DNA of 64,000 bases from Oleiphilus sp. (lineage in GTDB: Bacteria; Pseudomonadota; Gammaproteobacteria; Pseudomonadales; Oleiphilaceae). Every line of letters starts with the position of its first letter. Positions within the stretch are counted from its first letter, which is position 1. Shown piece by piece: positions 16,656 to 26,300 of this stretch. Where the stretch lies: NCBI GenBank assembly GCA_006212045.1, contig PZPK01000015.1, positions 39,295 to 103,294 on the forward strand, written 5' to 3'. Under the pieces are notes generated by a model, which ran no database searches, was not told where the DNA came from, and worked only from the letters and a program-made list of their open reading frames with translations. A program made the position numbers and the translations under genes.

Positions 16656-16866
16656 CGTGGCCGGCATGACCGGTCTATTGATGCACTTCCCTGTTGATGT
16701 TGCCAGGGCCATTGTATGTTAGCGAAGGCCTGGTTGCTGACCGCTCTGGGAAACTGGTAGGCTTACGCGGCTTTGCGCTGCTAAGTGTATGTCTTTGCGT
16801 ACATTTTTCGAGCATCTTGTTCCGTGAAGCGTCATTAACTTAATACATTATAACAACGGGAGTCCC

Positions 16867-17460
16867 ATGCGGATCGTTCAGTATTTCCTTATTTCCTTCG
16901 TCTTGTTTTTCCACTCATATGCGGTATCGGATGAACCCAATTCTTGCAGCCAATGGAACCAGCTCAATGAGCATAGCTCTGACGCTGAATATCAGGCATT
17001 TTTTCAGAGCGACCCTTCGTTTAAGTCCTTGATCTACTCGGCGGACGAGTTGGGGCTTATACGTGGGATAAGCGCAATATCAGTCACGTGCAGCGTACAC
17101 CCTGACATGACAATTGAGGCTGTACATAAAGCAGTGAACAAAAATCCCGTCCACGTTCTGTGTGCGAACTGGATGGGGGATATTGCCGTGATTGGTGAAG
17201 GTGGTATCTCCAGAACGCAAGCACAACAAATTAGTCAGGACAGTAGAAAACTATCAACAGAAATCATGGCAAAAAACCCAGGTTTGGCGGCAGGGATGGA
17301 AAAGGTTATCAAACGTACGCCTGCCTCTGAGTTACCGGCATTTATCAAGTCGGTCCAGACCGGTGCCATGTCTTTTTGTGAAGCTGATCCTCTGATGACT
17401 TTTGAGATGGCCTACATTTCGTCGCTTGGCAAAGCGATTGAAAACACAATTGGTAGGTAG
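16867..17460 (+). CDS. Exported hypothetical protein (197 aa)
   Basis: Clear signal peptide (MRIVQYFLISFVLFFHSYA, cleavage near residue 20-22). The mature part contains four or five cysteines and helical stretches; probably periplasmic with disulfides. CGGGAG precedes the start. No family recognised. Confidence 0.6.
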   Translation: MRIVQYFLISFVLFFHSYAVSDEPNSCSQWNQLNEHSSDAEYQAFFQSDPSFKSLIYSADELGLIRGISAISVTCSVHPDMTIEAVHKAVNKNPVHVLCANWMGDIAVIGEGGISRTQAQQISQDSRKLSTEIMAKNPGLAAGMEKVIKRTPASELPAFIKSVQTGAMSFCEADPLMTFEMAYISSLGKAIENTIGR

Positions 17461-17608
17461 CTTCAGGACCGTACCGAATTTCGAGTTGTTTTTGGTACTG
17501 CTTTTGTACTTACTTGTCCCAGACGTTCTAGACAAATACGTTGAAACAAAAGCAGCCGCGTAAGTGTTCCCACACCGGGGAAGCCAGCCGCCTGGTATCA
17601 TTCAACCT

Positions 17609-17839
17609 TCAGTGAAGGCTATGCGTAATGGCTTCTCGATATGGTGCCGGCAGCTGTTCGGGTCGATGCACGCCAGAGGGGAAACTATCTGGCACGAAGG
17701 CCCAACGATCGATTACGCATGCGGTGTCGATATCGATATGCAGAAGATCCCCTTCAACACGCACCGACTCGCATAAACTTAATACTCTGGGCATGTTAAA
17801 GCCCTGATCCATGAAGATCACCTTCGCAAAAGCTTCCAT
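17609..17839 (-). CDS. Small hypothetical protein (76 aa)
   Basis: Third gene of a three-gene minus-strand run (18635 to 17609). AGGAGG precedes the ATG at 17839. Soluble, acidic, no motif. Confidence 0.5.
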   Translation of the reverse strand: MEAFAKVIFMDQGFNMPRVLSLCESVRVEGDLLHIDIDTACVIDRWAFVPDSFPSGVHRPEQLPAPYREAITHSLH

Positions 17840-17871
17840 CTTGGCCTCCTACTGCTGCCATGCTCAATGGG

Positions 17872-18171
17872 TTAATGGTCGATCGCGGTACGATCGGGCC
17901 AGCCCGGGAATTGACGTTTCAGGTTATCAACGACTTGCCAAATAGGCTGACTCAAATCGAGATGTACCGGCTCACGCAGATAATTGACGATCAGATAACA
18001 GACCCGGTCGACAGAAAACTGGGTAAGATCCAGCAAGGTTGTGCTATCAGCGATAAAGGCGGGTTGCAGGAACGGGTCAGGCTGGATCACATTGACAAGA
18101 ATATTGATCTCTCTTTGTCGTTGACTGGACTCCATTGCGCGCAACGGTACAACATCAGCAGCTGCAGTCAT
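17872..18171 (-). CDS. Small hypothetical protein (99 aa)
   Basis: ATG at 18171 chosen because GAAGGAGAT lies just upstream, inside the end of the first gene of the run. Soluble; no motif recognised. Confidence 0.5.
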   Translation of the reverse strand: MTAAADVVPLRAMESSQRQREINILVNVIQPDPFLQPAFIADSTTLLDLTQFSVDRVCYLIVNYLREPVHLDLSQPIWQVVDNLKRQFPGWPDRTAIDH

Positions 18172-18182
18172 GGCTATCTCCT

Positions 18183-18635
18183 TCAATTAAGTAACGATGG
18201 TTTCTTCTGAGTACGAAACACTGCGTGCTGTGTTGAGGCCTTGATAATCTCAATCTCATACGCATCGGCAGTTCTCATATACTCGAGTTCCAATTGCCCC
18301 GAATCCCGCTCAACGACCCGATATAACTGCACTTCGAGTATTTTGTTGGGTGACACTTCGGGAACAAACATCACGAGCCTGGACCAGTCCACCTGCTCGA
18401 ACAGCAACTGCTTGATGACTTTACCTACCGCAAGTAACGAATAAGGTTCCGCCCCTTCATTCTCCGGAAAGCCCACCCACATAGCGTGTCGATTAATCAG
18501 CACATTAGGGACCATGTCGACCAGACAATAACTGATGTCTCCCTTGGCCGTTACGTATGGCGTCATAATGTTTTTCTTGGCACGTGCGCCCAATGGACGC
18601 GCATCCTCTGTTGCATTTAGATCAGTTGCTTGCAT
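18183..18635 (-). CDS. Hypothetical protein (150 aa)
   Basis: First gene of the three-gene minus-strand operon, start after AGGAAG. Alpha/beta composition, no recognised domain. The promoter region carries the shared TACTATGCATTTATA element at 18705-18719. Confidence 0.55.
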   Translation of the reverse strand: MQATDLNATEDARPLGARAKKNIMTPYVTAKGDISYCLVDMVPNVLINRHAMWVGFPENEGAEPYSLLAVGKVIKQLLFEQVDWSRLVMFVPEVSPNKILEVQLYRVVERDSGQLELEYMRTADAYEIEIIKASTQHAVFRTQKKPSLLN

Positions 18636-18704
18636 TGCTTCCTGCCTGTTTTTTGATCAGTAGACATCTATTTAGAGAAATTTTATGTGACGTGTCAATC
18701 AAAA

Positions 18705-18719
18705 TATAAATGCATAGTA
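18705..18719 (-). promoter_or_regulatory. Shared 15-bp element, site 1
   Basis: Reads TACTATGCATTTATA in the direction of the 18635 gene, about 70 bases upstream. Identical to the sites at 54417 and 61448. Confidence 0.6.
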
Positions 18720-18808
18720 CATAAAATGCAGTTTCATTAAAAAATCTTTGTATCAACTGGATTACAGTGGTGATTAACTGTTTTCATGCCAAAACTATGA
18801 GGTGATCT

Positions 18809-19234
18809 ATGTACGAAATTCCAGAAACCTTTGGGTCGCTGTTTCACAGCTTCGATAACAAGGACCGGTATCACGGCAGCATGCACCGCATGTTTCGGCT
18901 ATTCGTAAAGTCGCTTCGTAAGCAGCGGTCGTTGCTCGATTATAAGATCGAGTCAAACAAGGGTGATCGGAACGCACCCGGTTTCGTGCACGGACTCTTC
19001 CAGCTGCACGAGTGTGATGTGATCTGCGAAGTGGTTGTTGGGCCCTTTGAGCAGTACAAAAGCCAGCGCTTCGATAAGTTGGTGGCCGTTGGGCAATACC
19101 AGGTGGTAAAAGATGGGCAACGTATTACGGTCCATCAGAAGCAACTGAAAATGAACTACGAAACGATCTTTAGTTTCGTCAAGAGTGCGCGACACTTTGA
19201 ACTTGATAACCTTTCAATAGGGGGTGCAGGATGA
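18809..19234 (+). CDS. Hypothetical protein (141 aa)
   Basis: GAGGTG precedes the ATG. Basic N-terminal half, beta-rich C-terminal half. ATGA overlap with the next gene indicates an operon. No family recognised. Confidence 0.55.
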   Translation: MYEIPETFGSLFHSFDNKDRYHGSMHRMFRLFVKSLRKQRSLLDYKIESNKGDRNAPGFVHGLFQLHECDVICEVVVGPFEQYKSQRFDKLVAVGQYQVVKDGQRITVHQKQLKMNYETIFSFVKSARHFELDNLSIGGAG

Positions 19235-19626
19235 GCGGCTACCGCTGTGTAAAGAAAATGGATGTAATGGTGGATGGCAACCTGATCAACATGACAATAC
19301 TGCAGGCCAGATCCGGACAGTATTTTGGCGTGGAATCGCGATTAAATCGTGTGACTGAAGGGGCCTTTTGCAACCTGAATGCGGCTCTGAGTACGGATCA
19401 AATCTCTCGCGAAACCACCGAGATCGATGAAGTAAAGCGTCTGGTGGATGAGGTGGTGTGTAGCTATTCGGAAATGGAGCTGATGGAATTCGGCACCTAC
19501 CAGGACTTTCTGGCGGCCGAGGAAATCCGAAGCGCCCAGGAGAGTGTCGACTGGAGTTTCCGCTATGGCATGCGGGCAAAGTATTACCCAAAGGTGTTTG
19601 AAGAAGTACGCACCTTGCTGCAGTAA
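19231..19626 (+). CDS. Hypothetical protein (131 aa)
   Basis: Starts in an ATGA overlap with the preceding gene. Acidic, helical C-terminal half. It converges with the Jet operon, so it may be a neighbour rather than a member of that system. Confidence 0.5.
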   Translation: MSGYRCVKKMDVMVDGNLINMTILQARSGQYFGVESRLNRVTEGAFCNLNAALSTDQISRETTEIDEVKRLVDEVVCSYSEMELMEFGTYQDFLAAEEIRSAQESVDWSFRYGMRAKYYPKVFEEVRTLLQ

Positions 19627-19718
19627 TGCGTGAGTGCGTACAAACCCTCAGCGGAGTACTCGCTTCTTCTATTTCGGGTGGCTTGTGGATTAGCCGCTAG
19701 CGGGCAGCGTATTCTTTG

Positions 19719-20558
19719 TCATCGCAATAAATATTGGGACAGCTCATCCGCATTACTCAACCACAGTGGATGGTTCATTGGATCATCTTCGACGCGGGTT
19801 GCAATGTCGTGGTGTTTAATAAAATACTTGATCATCGCCGCGCGTATTTCTACTTTGAACGCCTTTTCCCGGTCGTAATCACTTAATACCAACTTTTTCT
19901 GCAGATTGTTCAGTGATGGATGCGCGTCTAGGCAGAGGGTTTTATAGTCAAACCAGTCCCGATCCGAGAGAGAGTCTATCTCACTGGCCTCCCCTAATGT
20001 GATGGTTTTTATCCTCGAGAGGTTAAAGTCTCTGAACTCAAGGTGCGCCTCGGAATATCCTCTAAGGTGCCAGCGCCTTCCGCTGAAGGCCAGCGCGTGA
20101 GGATGGATTATCCTGGTCAGTCCTCGCGGGTTTTGCATGGACGCGTACTTCGCTGAAATGCTGCACTTCCTTTTGATGGCCTTGCAGAGCAGCTCGATCA
20201 CTTGATTCTCTACCGTATTCAGTGACCCAGGCAGTACTTCTACAGAGTTTGCTCGCCACAACTGCTGATTATAGAGCTCTGCATATTTTATGAGATGGTC
20301 ATGGTAGACGCTCCAGTCTCGTGAAATGTACACCGGCCGAAAGCTGGTATTGGTAATAAATACCTTTTTCGAACTGTTGTAGGTAAACGTCTTCGGATGC
20401 AGTTCCTTGTATGCGGACAGCTCCTTGATGGCCATGTTCCATGTCAGGCCCAGAAAGGCCTTCAGGATATTGGCATTGAGCGTGCGCTCCCAATACGCCA
20501 AGGTTTCGATGAGTTGAAAGCGCTGACGCTGCTTTTCACTAATTTTTTTGTTCTTCAT
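19719..20558 (-). CDS. WYL-domain transcriptional regulator (279 aa)
   Basis: Last gene of the Jet operon, starting in an ATGA overlap with the Toprim gene. N-terminal 90 residues look like a winged helix. The middle has the beta-rich WYL-type layout (ISAKYAS... then HPHALAFSGRRWHLRGYSE...FRDFNLSRI), and the C-terminus resembles a WCX extension. Such WYL proteins (BrxR, CapW) repress defence operons and respond to nucleic-acid ligands in the published cases. Likely autoregulator of this operon. An upstream in-frame ATG at 20585 is less likely. Confidence 0.8.
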   Translation of the reverse strand: MKNKKISEKQRQRFQLIETLAYWERTLNANILKAFLGLTWNMAIKELSAYKELHPKTFTYNSSKKVFITNTSFRPVYISRDWSVYHDHLIKYAELYNQQLWRANSVEVLPGSLNTVENQVIELLCKAIKRKCSISAKYASMQNPRGLTRIIHPHALAFSGRRWHLRGYSEAHLEFRDFNLSRIKTITLGEASEIDSLSDRDWFDYKTLCLDAHPSLNNLQKKLVLSDYDREKAFKVEIRAAMIKYFIKHHDIATRVEDDPMNHPLWLSNADELSQYLLR

Positions 20559-21424
20559 GATTCTAAGTCTATGCGTGTATGGCACAGCTCGGCGACTGTG
20601 GTACGTTCTTGTGTGTAGCTCTGGCGCTTGTCCAGTAGAAACGCGATATACGGCTCAAGGGGCACATTCTTGGCCAGCATTGAGCGCTTGGCGCAAAATT
20701 CCTCCCACTGGTTCTGATAGTCCTTTGCATTGCCTTGTAGCTGCGCGTTCAGCAACTCATCGAGGCTCGGTAAAATACAGAACGCTCCACCCAACTCATC
20801 GGCCATGATCAGGCCCTTCAAATCATAGTCACCGAAGAACCCGGTTGGTACGTGATGGGTTGTCCCGAGCTGCTTGACGATAGGCTGGGTGTTCGGTAGC
20901 GATAGTTTACTCTTGGGTCCGCCCCGCCAAATGAATAGATACCCTTCTACCGGGAAGTTGAATTTCACATCATCCAGCCGCTTGAATGTTTCCAGGTTCT
21001 CAACGATTACCATTGCCTCGGCGCGGATCTCTTTGATATCAGAAAGGTCGTACTGAAGATGCCCGGTACCGGTAGGCACGACATTCATTGCATTGATTGA
21101 TACACCAGGTGCGATTACCTTCATACACATGGGTTGCGCAAACACGGGGTCCGCGCCCACTTTTTCGGAGACCATTTGCGCTGCAATGTCTGATCGCGAC
21201 CCACCAAAAGAGATATCCTGGCCAAGGGTAATGCCGGCTTGCTCAAGGCGTGACTGGATAATCTCAACATCCCTGTGGTTGTAGGTGTACTGATTGCGCT
21301 TGAGTACCGATGTGCCGATGCCCCACTCCCGATGCAGTCGATCGGACAATACACCTCGTTTCTTAACTCTTACTCCGCTATTCACGATGGATACAGCAAA
21401 GCTGATCTCGGCTTTATTTAACAT
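20555..21424 (-). CDS. jetD: JetD/MksG-like Toprim nuclease subunit (289 aa)
   Basis: The C-terminal part has the Toprim signature: a hydrophobic strand ending in VENLETF (Glu142) and GDYDLKG (Asp199, Asp201). In Wadjet systems this subunit cuts DNA that the SMC complex has extruded. The N-terminal about 90 residues look like a helical DNA-contact arm. It is short for the family. It overlaps the MksF-like gene by 11 bases and the WYL gene by 4. Function inferred from motif and operon. Confidence 0.8.
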   Translation of the reverse strand: MLNKAEISFAVSIVNSGVRVKKRGVLSDRLHREWGIGTSVLKRNQYTYNHRDVEIIQSRLEQAGITLGQDISFGGSRSDIAAQMVSEKVGADPVFAQPMCMKVIAPGVSINAMNVVPTGTGHLQYDLSDIKEIRAEAMVIVENLETFKRLDDVKFNFPVEGYLFIWRGGPKSKLSLPNTQPIVKQLGTTHHVPTGFFGDYDLKGLIMADELGGAFCILPSLDELLNAQLQGNAKDYQNQWEEFCAKRSMLAKNVPLEPYIAFLLDKRQSYTQERTTVAELCHTRIDLES

Positions 21425-22712
21425 GTAGCCTGCCCTGAAAATGCGTGTTCATCGCCTCTTTAGAGTACGACTTGGGAGACATGACCACATCGGTCATCAA
21501 GGCGTTCCCTGAGTAGCCGCCACGAACGTCCACAACCGGAATGACCTTTACCACCGAGCGCAAACGCACACGCCCTACTCTCCGGTTGTTGACATAGCTT
21601 TTTCTCAGATAGTACATCCAGTAATCCAGATTTACGCCCGGGTCATCGGTTTCTGATAACATCTGGGCAGCACTAATCGGCTGATTGGTGGTTTTGATTT
21701 TGCGCAATGATTCAATGAGCAGCTTATCGGCCAAAGACTGTTGCCGGATCGTGGTGACCAGGTGGGTATTCACCGCGGCACTTTTCTCGCGTTCGTAGGG
21801 TTGCACCGCGTTGACCGGTTCCTTCAGCTTCTCGATCAGGTCGCCATAGGCAAGTTCAAACTCATCATTATCAAGGTCCGGATAGGACTGAATCTGAATT
21901 GTGGTCGCCCTGCGATCAGTCAATTGGAGGAACACAGGGCACTCGTGTGCGCTTGCCTCAGTGCTTTCGAAGTTCTCCGTAGGATGTCGCTCAATATGCT
22001 CAAGGAGGGCTCTGAGCTGCTCCGTTCGAATTTCCTGCTCTCGCGTACGGTAGGCAAAGTCCTTTAGCAGCTTCAACGTGGTACCCACGCGATCGAAAAA
22101 CCCCATCGTCCGGCCCTTGTAGGAAATCGACAGGTTGACCATTAGCGGTTCTGATTGGAATTCCTCAGAATCAAGGAACTGATCTACCTCGTGGTAGCTA
22201 TCCTTCAATGCCTCGAGCTTGTCCTGGTAAAACTTGTTCTCACTGGCACGATCCTCTCCATAATCCATCTTTCCATAGTTGGCCTGAACGCGCTTGTATA
22301 GCTCATCGGCGTTGGCATTGAAGCGCTGCGTAATGGCGATAAACAGTTTGATCAGTTCCTTTTCGTATTTACGTGTTGTATTGGGATTTCCTTTACGACG
22401 TGACTGCTGATACTGGTGGAAGGAGTGTTTGATCTTGGCGATCTCCTCCCCCACATCCGAATTGAGATAGGAAATGGTATCTACCCGTAGGCCTTTATCG
22501 ATGACCCGGGTAAAGTCCGACTCGAGATAATAGGTATCACCTTGGAGCGAGATTAGCAGCTGAAGGTTGGTCAGAATGCTGATCTGTCTCTTGATGACGG
22601 GGTCGTCGCTGTCGAGGACCCCCTCCCCTTCGGAATCATACAGTGTGGCAATCAGTTCCCGGGCACTATGCAAATCTTCGATCAGCTTAACGACTTGATG
22701 CTTTGCGCTCAC
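21414..22712 (-). CDS. jetA: JetA/MksF-like kleisin subunit (432 aa)
   Basis: GTG start in a GTGA overlap with the MksE-like gene. The protein is helical with a coiled-coil middle and an N-terminal winged-helix-like segment, as in MksF/JetA kleisins that bridge the SMC heads. Sequence motifs for kleisins are weak; the assignment rests mainly on size, helical pattern and position between MksE-like and Toprim genes. Confidence 0.7.
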   Translation of the reverse strand: MSAKHQVVKLIEDLHSARELIATLYDSEGEGVLDSDDPVIKRQISILTNLQLLISLQGDTYYLESDFTRVIDKGLRVDTISYLNSDVGEEIAKIKHSFHQYQQSRRKGNPNTTRKYEKELIKLFIAITQRFNANADELYKRVQANYGKMDYGEDRASENKFYQDKLEALKDSYHEVDQFLDSEEFQSEPLMVNLSISYKGRTMGFFDRVGTTLKLLKDFAYRTREQEIRTEQLRALLEHIERHPTENFESTEASAHECPVFLQLTDRRATTIQIQSYPDLDNDEFELAYGDLIEKLKEPVNAVQPYEREKSAAVNTHLVTTIRQQSLADKLLIESLRKIKTTNQPISAAQMLSETDDPGVNLDYWMYYLRKSYVNNRRVGRVRLRSVVKVIPVVDVRGGYSGNALMTDVVMSPKSYSKEAMNTHFQGRLHVK

Positions 22713-23335
22713 AATCGGATCCCTTTCTGATTGCCTTCGCTGTACTCAGTCGTATCGATGCCAAGCCTGTTCTGCTCTGAGATATAGGTCAGCCCTTGCT
22801 GGACCAACTCCAGTTTCCCGGTAAATCGATACTCAAGCCGCTGTGTGTTTACGACGATGATCAGTTCGTCTTTCAGAAGGTCTTTGATCAGCTTTTCCGC
22901 CATCTTCGAGACATCTTTCTCCGCCCTGGTACCCAACAAATGGCGAAGTTTCTCCTGCAGCGCATTATTGTGCGTCAAGGCTCGCGCGATATCTGAATAG
23001 TGAATTTTCTCCCCTGCCTGAATAAATACATCCTGGTCACAGGCCTCTGCGAAGAAATCCAACACCCCCAAGTAGTAGCGAGCGTTACTCACCAGATACT
23101 GAAAAAACTCTTTTGCTTCGCGCTTGGTATCTGAGGTGAGTTTCGCGTGGACCGCATAGAAGGCATTTCCACTGTCCGATTGCACCAGTTGCCGTTCAAG
23201 AGAGAGCAAAATCTCACTGACCTTATCCTGAATCAACGAATCCTGGGTTAACCGCTGATAGTCTTCGTGATAGGCGTGGGTGCATATCACTTTGCCTGAC
23301 AACAACTTTGTGGCTATATCTGCTTCATAACTCAT
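22709..23335 (-). CDS. jetB: JetB/MksE-like KITE subunit (208 aa)
   Basis: ATG in an ATGA overlap with the SMC gene. Length and alpha-helical pattern with two winged-helix-like regions fit MksE/JetB (DUF4194 type). This subunit binds the kleisin in condensin-like complexes. Assignment by size, order and context. Confidence 0.7.
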   Translation of the reverse strand: MSYEADIATKLLSGKVICTHAYHEDYQRLTQDSLIQDKVSEILLSLERQLVQSDSGNAFYAVHAKLTSDTKREAKEFFQYLVSNARYYLGVLDFFAEACDQDVFIQAGEKIHYSDIARALTHNNALQEKLRHLLGTRAEKDVSKMAEKLIKDLLKDELIIVVNTQRLEYRFTGKLELVQQGLTYISEQNRLGIDTTEYSEGNQKGIRL

Positions 23336-26300
23336 GCGCCTAGCTCCAGAGCAAGCTCTTCATCGATGGTTTCCGGCAGATTCTCCGCCAGTACGGTGGT
23401 GCCATCATCGAGTTCATAGAAATCGTACACGCGGTCAAAGATATCGAAGATATGCTCGTCGACATCAGGACAGGCTGAGATCAGTGAGATGTTGTTGGCA
23501 CCGAGCAAACCAATCAGCTTCTCGATATTCTTGACACTGATATCCCTGAGTTCATCCACCGCCCATACCAGCGGCGTCATCCGTTCGCCCCTTACCATAT
23601 TGACGAAGCCGACAAAGATCACCACCAGTATCAGGTAGGACCGGGCATTCGAGGATGCATGCTTGAGCAGCTTGTGAGATTTCACATGCCGGGGTTGCCC
23701 TTTGTCCTCAAACGAGATCTTAAAATCTATAAATTGCGCCAGTTCATCCGTGGAGAGTTCCTGCGTTGTCGCATTCTCCACATAGTCTTGTATCGCATTA
23801 AACAGCTCCAGGGAGGGAAGCTCTGCTTTCATCTCGCCCAACTCATAGGAACCTGACTCCATGTCCCGCCACGCCTTATAGCTATCGCTCAAGGCCTTCA
23901 TGTCTTTCCAGCTATCTTCATCCAACAGCGAAAAGTACGTCTCTGCCCTAAGGTTCTCCAGTGACTCAAAGCTGGAAACCTGCATCATTTGTTGGTTCAG
24001 GCGTCGACTAAAGTCATCAATCCTGTTGGCAAAGCTGCTGATGTAGGCCACGTAATTGTTGAGCTTGTCCAGCTCATTGAGATTATTACGCAGAATACGA
24101 ATGTCGTTTTTCTGAAGTTCGTTGTCGAAATAGTTGAAAATCAGCTTGGCCAAGCCAACGCTACTCGCAGTATTGGTTGGGTTGTTGCTGTAGTACTGGT
24201 GCAACGAGGTGCCCTGATTGGAGTCTTCCGTAAAGACTCTTTTGATCGGTACCAGAAGCTCATGCAGTGCCTCTTCCGCCTTGTCCCGCTCTCGAATGCT
24301 TTCATCAAAGAGTTCTTTCAATTGGTAGGTGTCAGTCACCATATCAACAGACACCATCACGCTTTCAATGTCGCCAACGGTTTTATACTGACTCTCCTTG
24401 ATCATCCCCTTGAGTACCACTATATCGTTGTTCAGCTTCGCATTCTGATCCGTCCAGGCTGTTTTCATCGTGCCTTTCTGGTGCACCAACTGATCACGAA
24501 GAGTCACTAAAGACGCCTTCTTGGCGCTGGTGCTCTCCAAGCGGGCTCGAAGTTGGGTCACCTCACTCTGAAGTGCATCCAGTCTTGAATAGTCATTGCT
24601 CATGAAGGACTGATAAATCTCAACCATCTGTTGAAGCTCCAGGAGGCCACGGATGGTTTCCTCGGTACTTCCAATCTCGGAGTCCAACTGTTTCAGATGG
24701 GCCGGATCCACATCCTTTTCTTTCAGCTTGGTTGCATGGGTACGTTCAAGCGCGTCTTTGGCCTGTTGCTCCTTTGCTCCAAGCTCTTCGAGATCCTTCT
24801 GTAAAGCCGCATGCGCGTTATTAAACTTAGTGTCAGCCTTATGCTGCTCTTCGGATAACGTTTGACTCAAGGCGCTGGATGCGGCTGTATGGGACGCCTC
24901 AAGCTCTGCCAACTCTTCGCGGACTGTTTCTTGGCTGGCTTCGATCTCGTCAATCTGTGCCTGGGTTTGCGCACGGAAATGTTCTTTCCATTGTGCAATC
25001 TCGTTTTCCAAGCGCCCAAGCTGGCTTTTGCTATCCCTCAACTTAGGCCTTAACTCAGTCAACTGCTGTTCAATTTTCTTAAGTGCTTTCTCCTTCGCTT
25101 CGACTTTGCTGTAGGCCAGAGTCTGGTCCTTCTCTACCTGCTTCCACTGCTGTTCTAATTGCGATAACCGGGCCAGCAGTTTATCGAGCTCGCGTTTGAG
25201 GTGCTGATCATCAAAGTTTTCTGCCGCCGGAAGAGACTCGGTGGAAATCCGAACGCCAAACACCGTATCACTTGCGGGATCGTCGAGGATTGGATTTAAG
25301 TTATTCTTAAGAAGGACATCCTTGCGCACGATTTTGCCGATAGTGGATTCCCAGTCCGGAACGTGTCGGCGTACGAAATTCAGCAGGCTTTTTTCGTTGG
25401 CATTGAGCTTTGCCTGAACACTCTCCATCTCACCCTGCAGATCCTCTATCTCCTGATCGAGTCGGTTCATGCTTTTATCTAATGTGCTGTACTCCTCCCG
25501 ATGGGTGCTCAACTCATTAAGACAGGCGTTTTTATCTTCGATGAGCGCACGCTCCTTTTCCAGTAAACTTTCTCGAACCGCTGTGAGCTCTGACAATCTT
25601 TCCTGTAAGTTACTTGGGGTTTCCGGATGGTTGACTGCAGCCTTCAAGGTCACTATCTCTAGCGTTAGTGCCTCGAGCTTTTTGTTCAGCTGGTCTTTTG
25701 CCTGGCGATGCCGATCGGCCAATTCAGATAGACTTTTCTGGTGCGCCATTTGACGCGCGTGGTCATCGTCCTTTTTATCGCTTTTTAGCTGACTTATTTG
25801 CGTGTTGTAGGTGTTCTTATCCGCGCTAAAGCGCTTCTCGATTTCGCGCTGCTGATCCTTGTACCATTCCTCAAGCTTGAGCACTTCGCCTTCTAGCATC
25901 TCCCGTTGCTTGCGAAGAAATGTGAGTTGTTGCCGGGCGGTTTCGAGATTATTCAATTTCGATTGATAATCATCGCCAATTTTCTTCTCGTAGCTGTCTT
26001 TCATCGAGAGCAGACGTACGATCTCTGAATCTAGCTGATTCACTTCGTTCTCGATTTGACTGACCTGCCCCGTCACCTCTTCGATCTGATCGTTGTTATC
26101 CTCAAGCTTCGTTTGCAGAGCCAGTTGCTCTTTTTCAAAGTTTTCACGCAAGGCTTGCAGATCCAGCACGAGACGTTCCTTCCAGCTTTTCGCGCGGGTG
26201 ACAATCTCGTCAATCTTTGCACTGTTGTGCCGAAATTCCTCAAACGCGTTGTTGGCTTTTTTAAGGACTTCAGGTGTCGCCTTGCTCAACAACTTTTTAT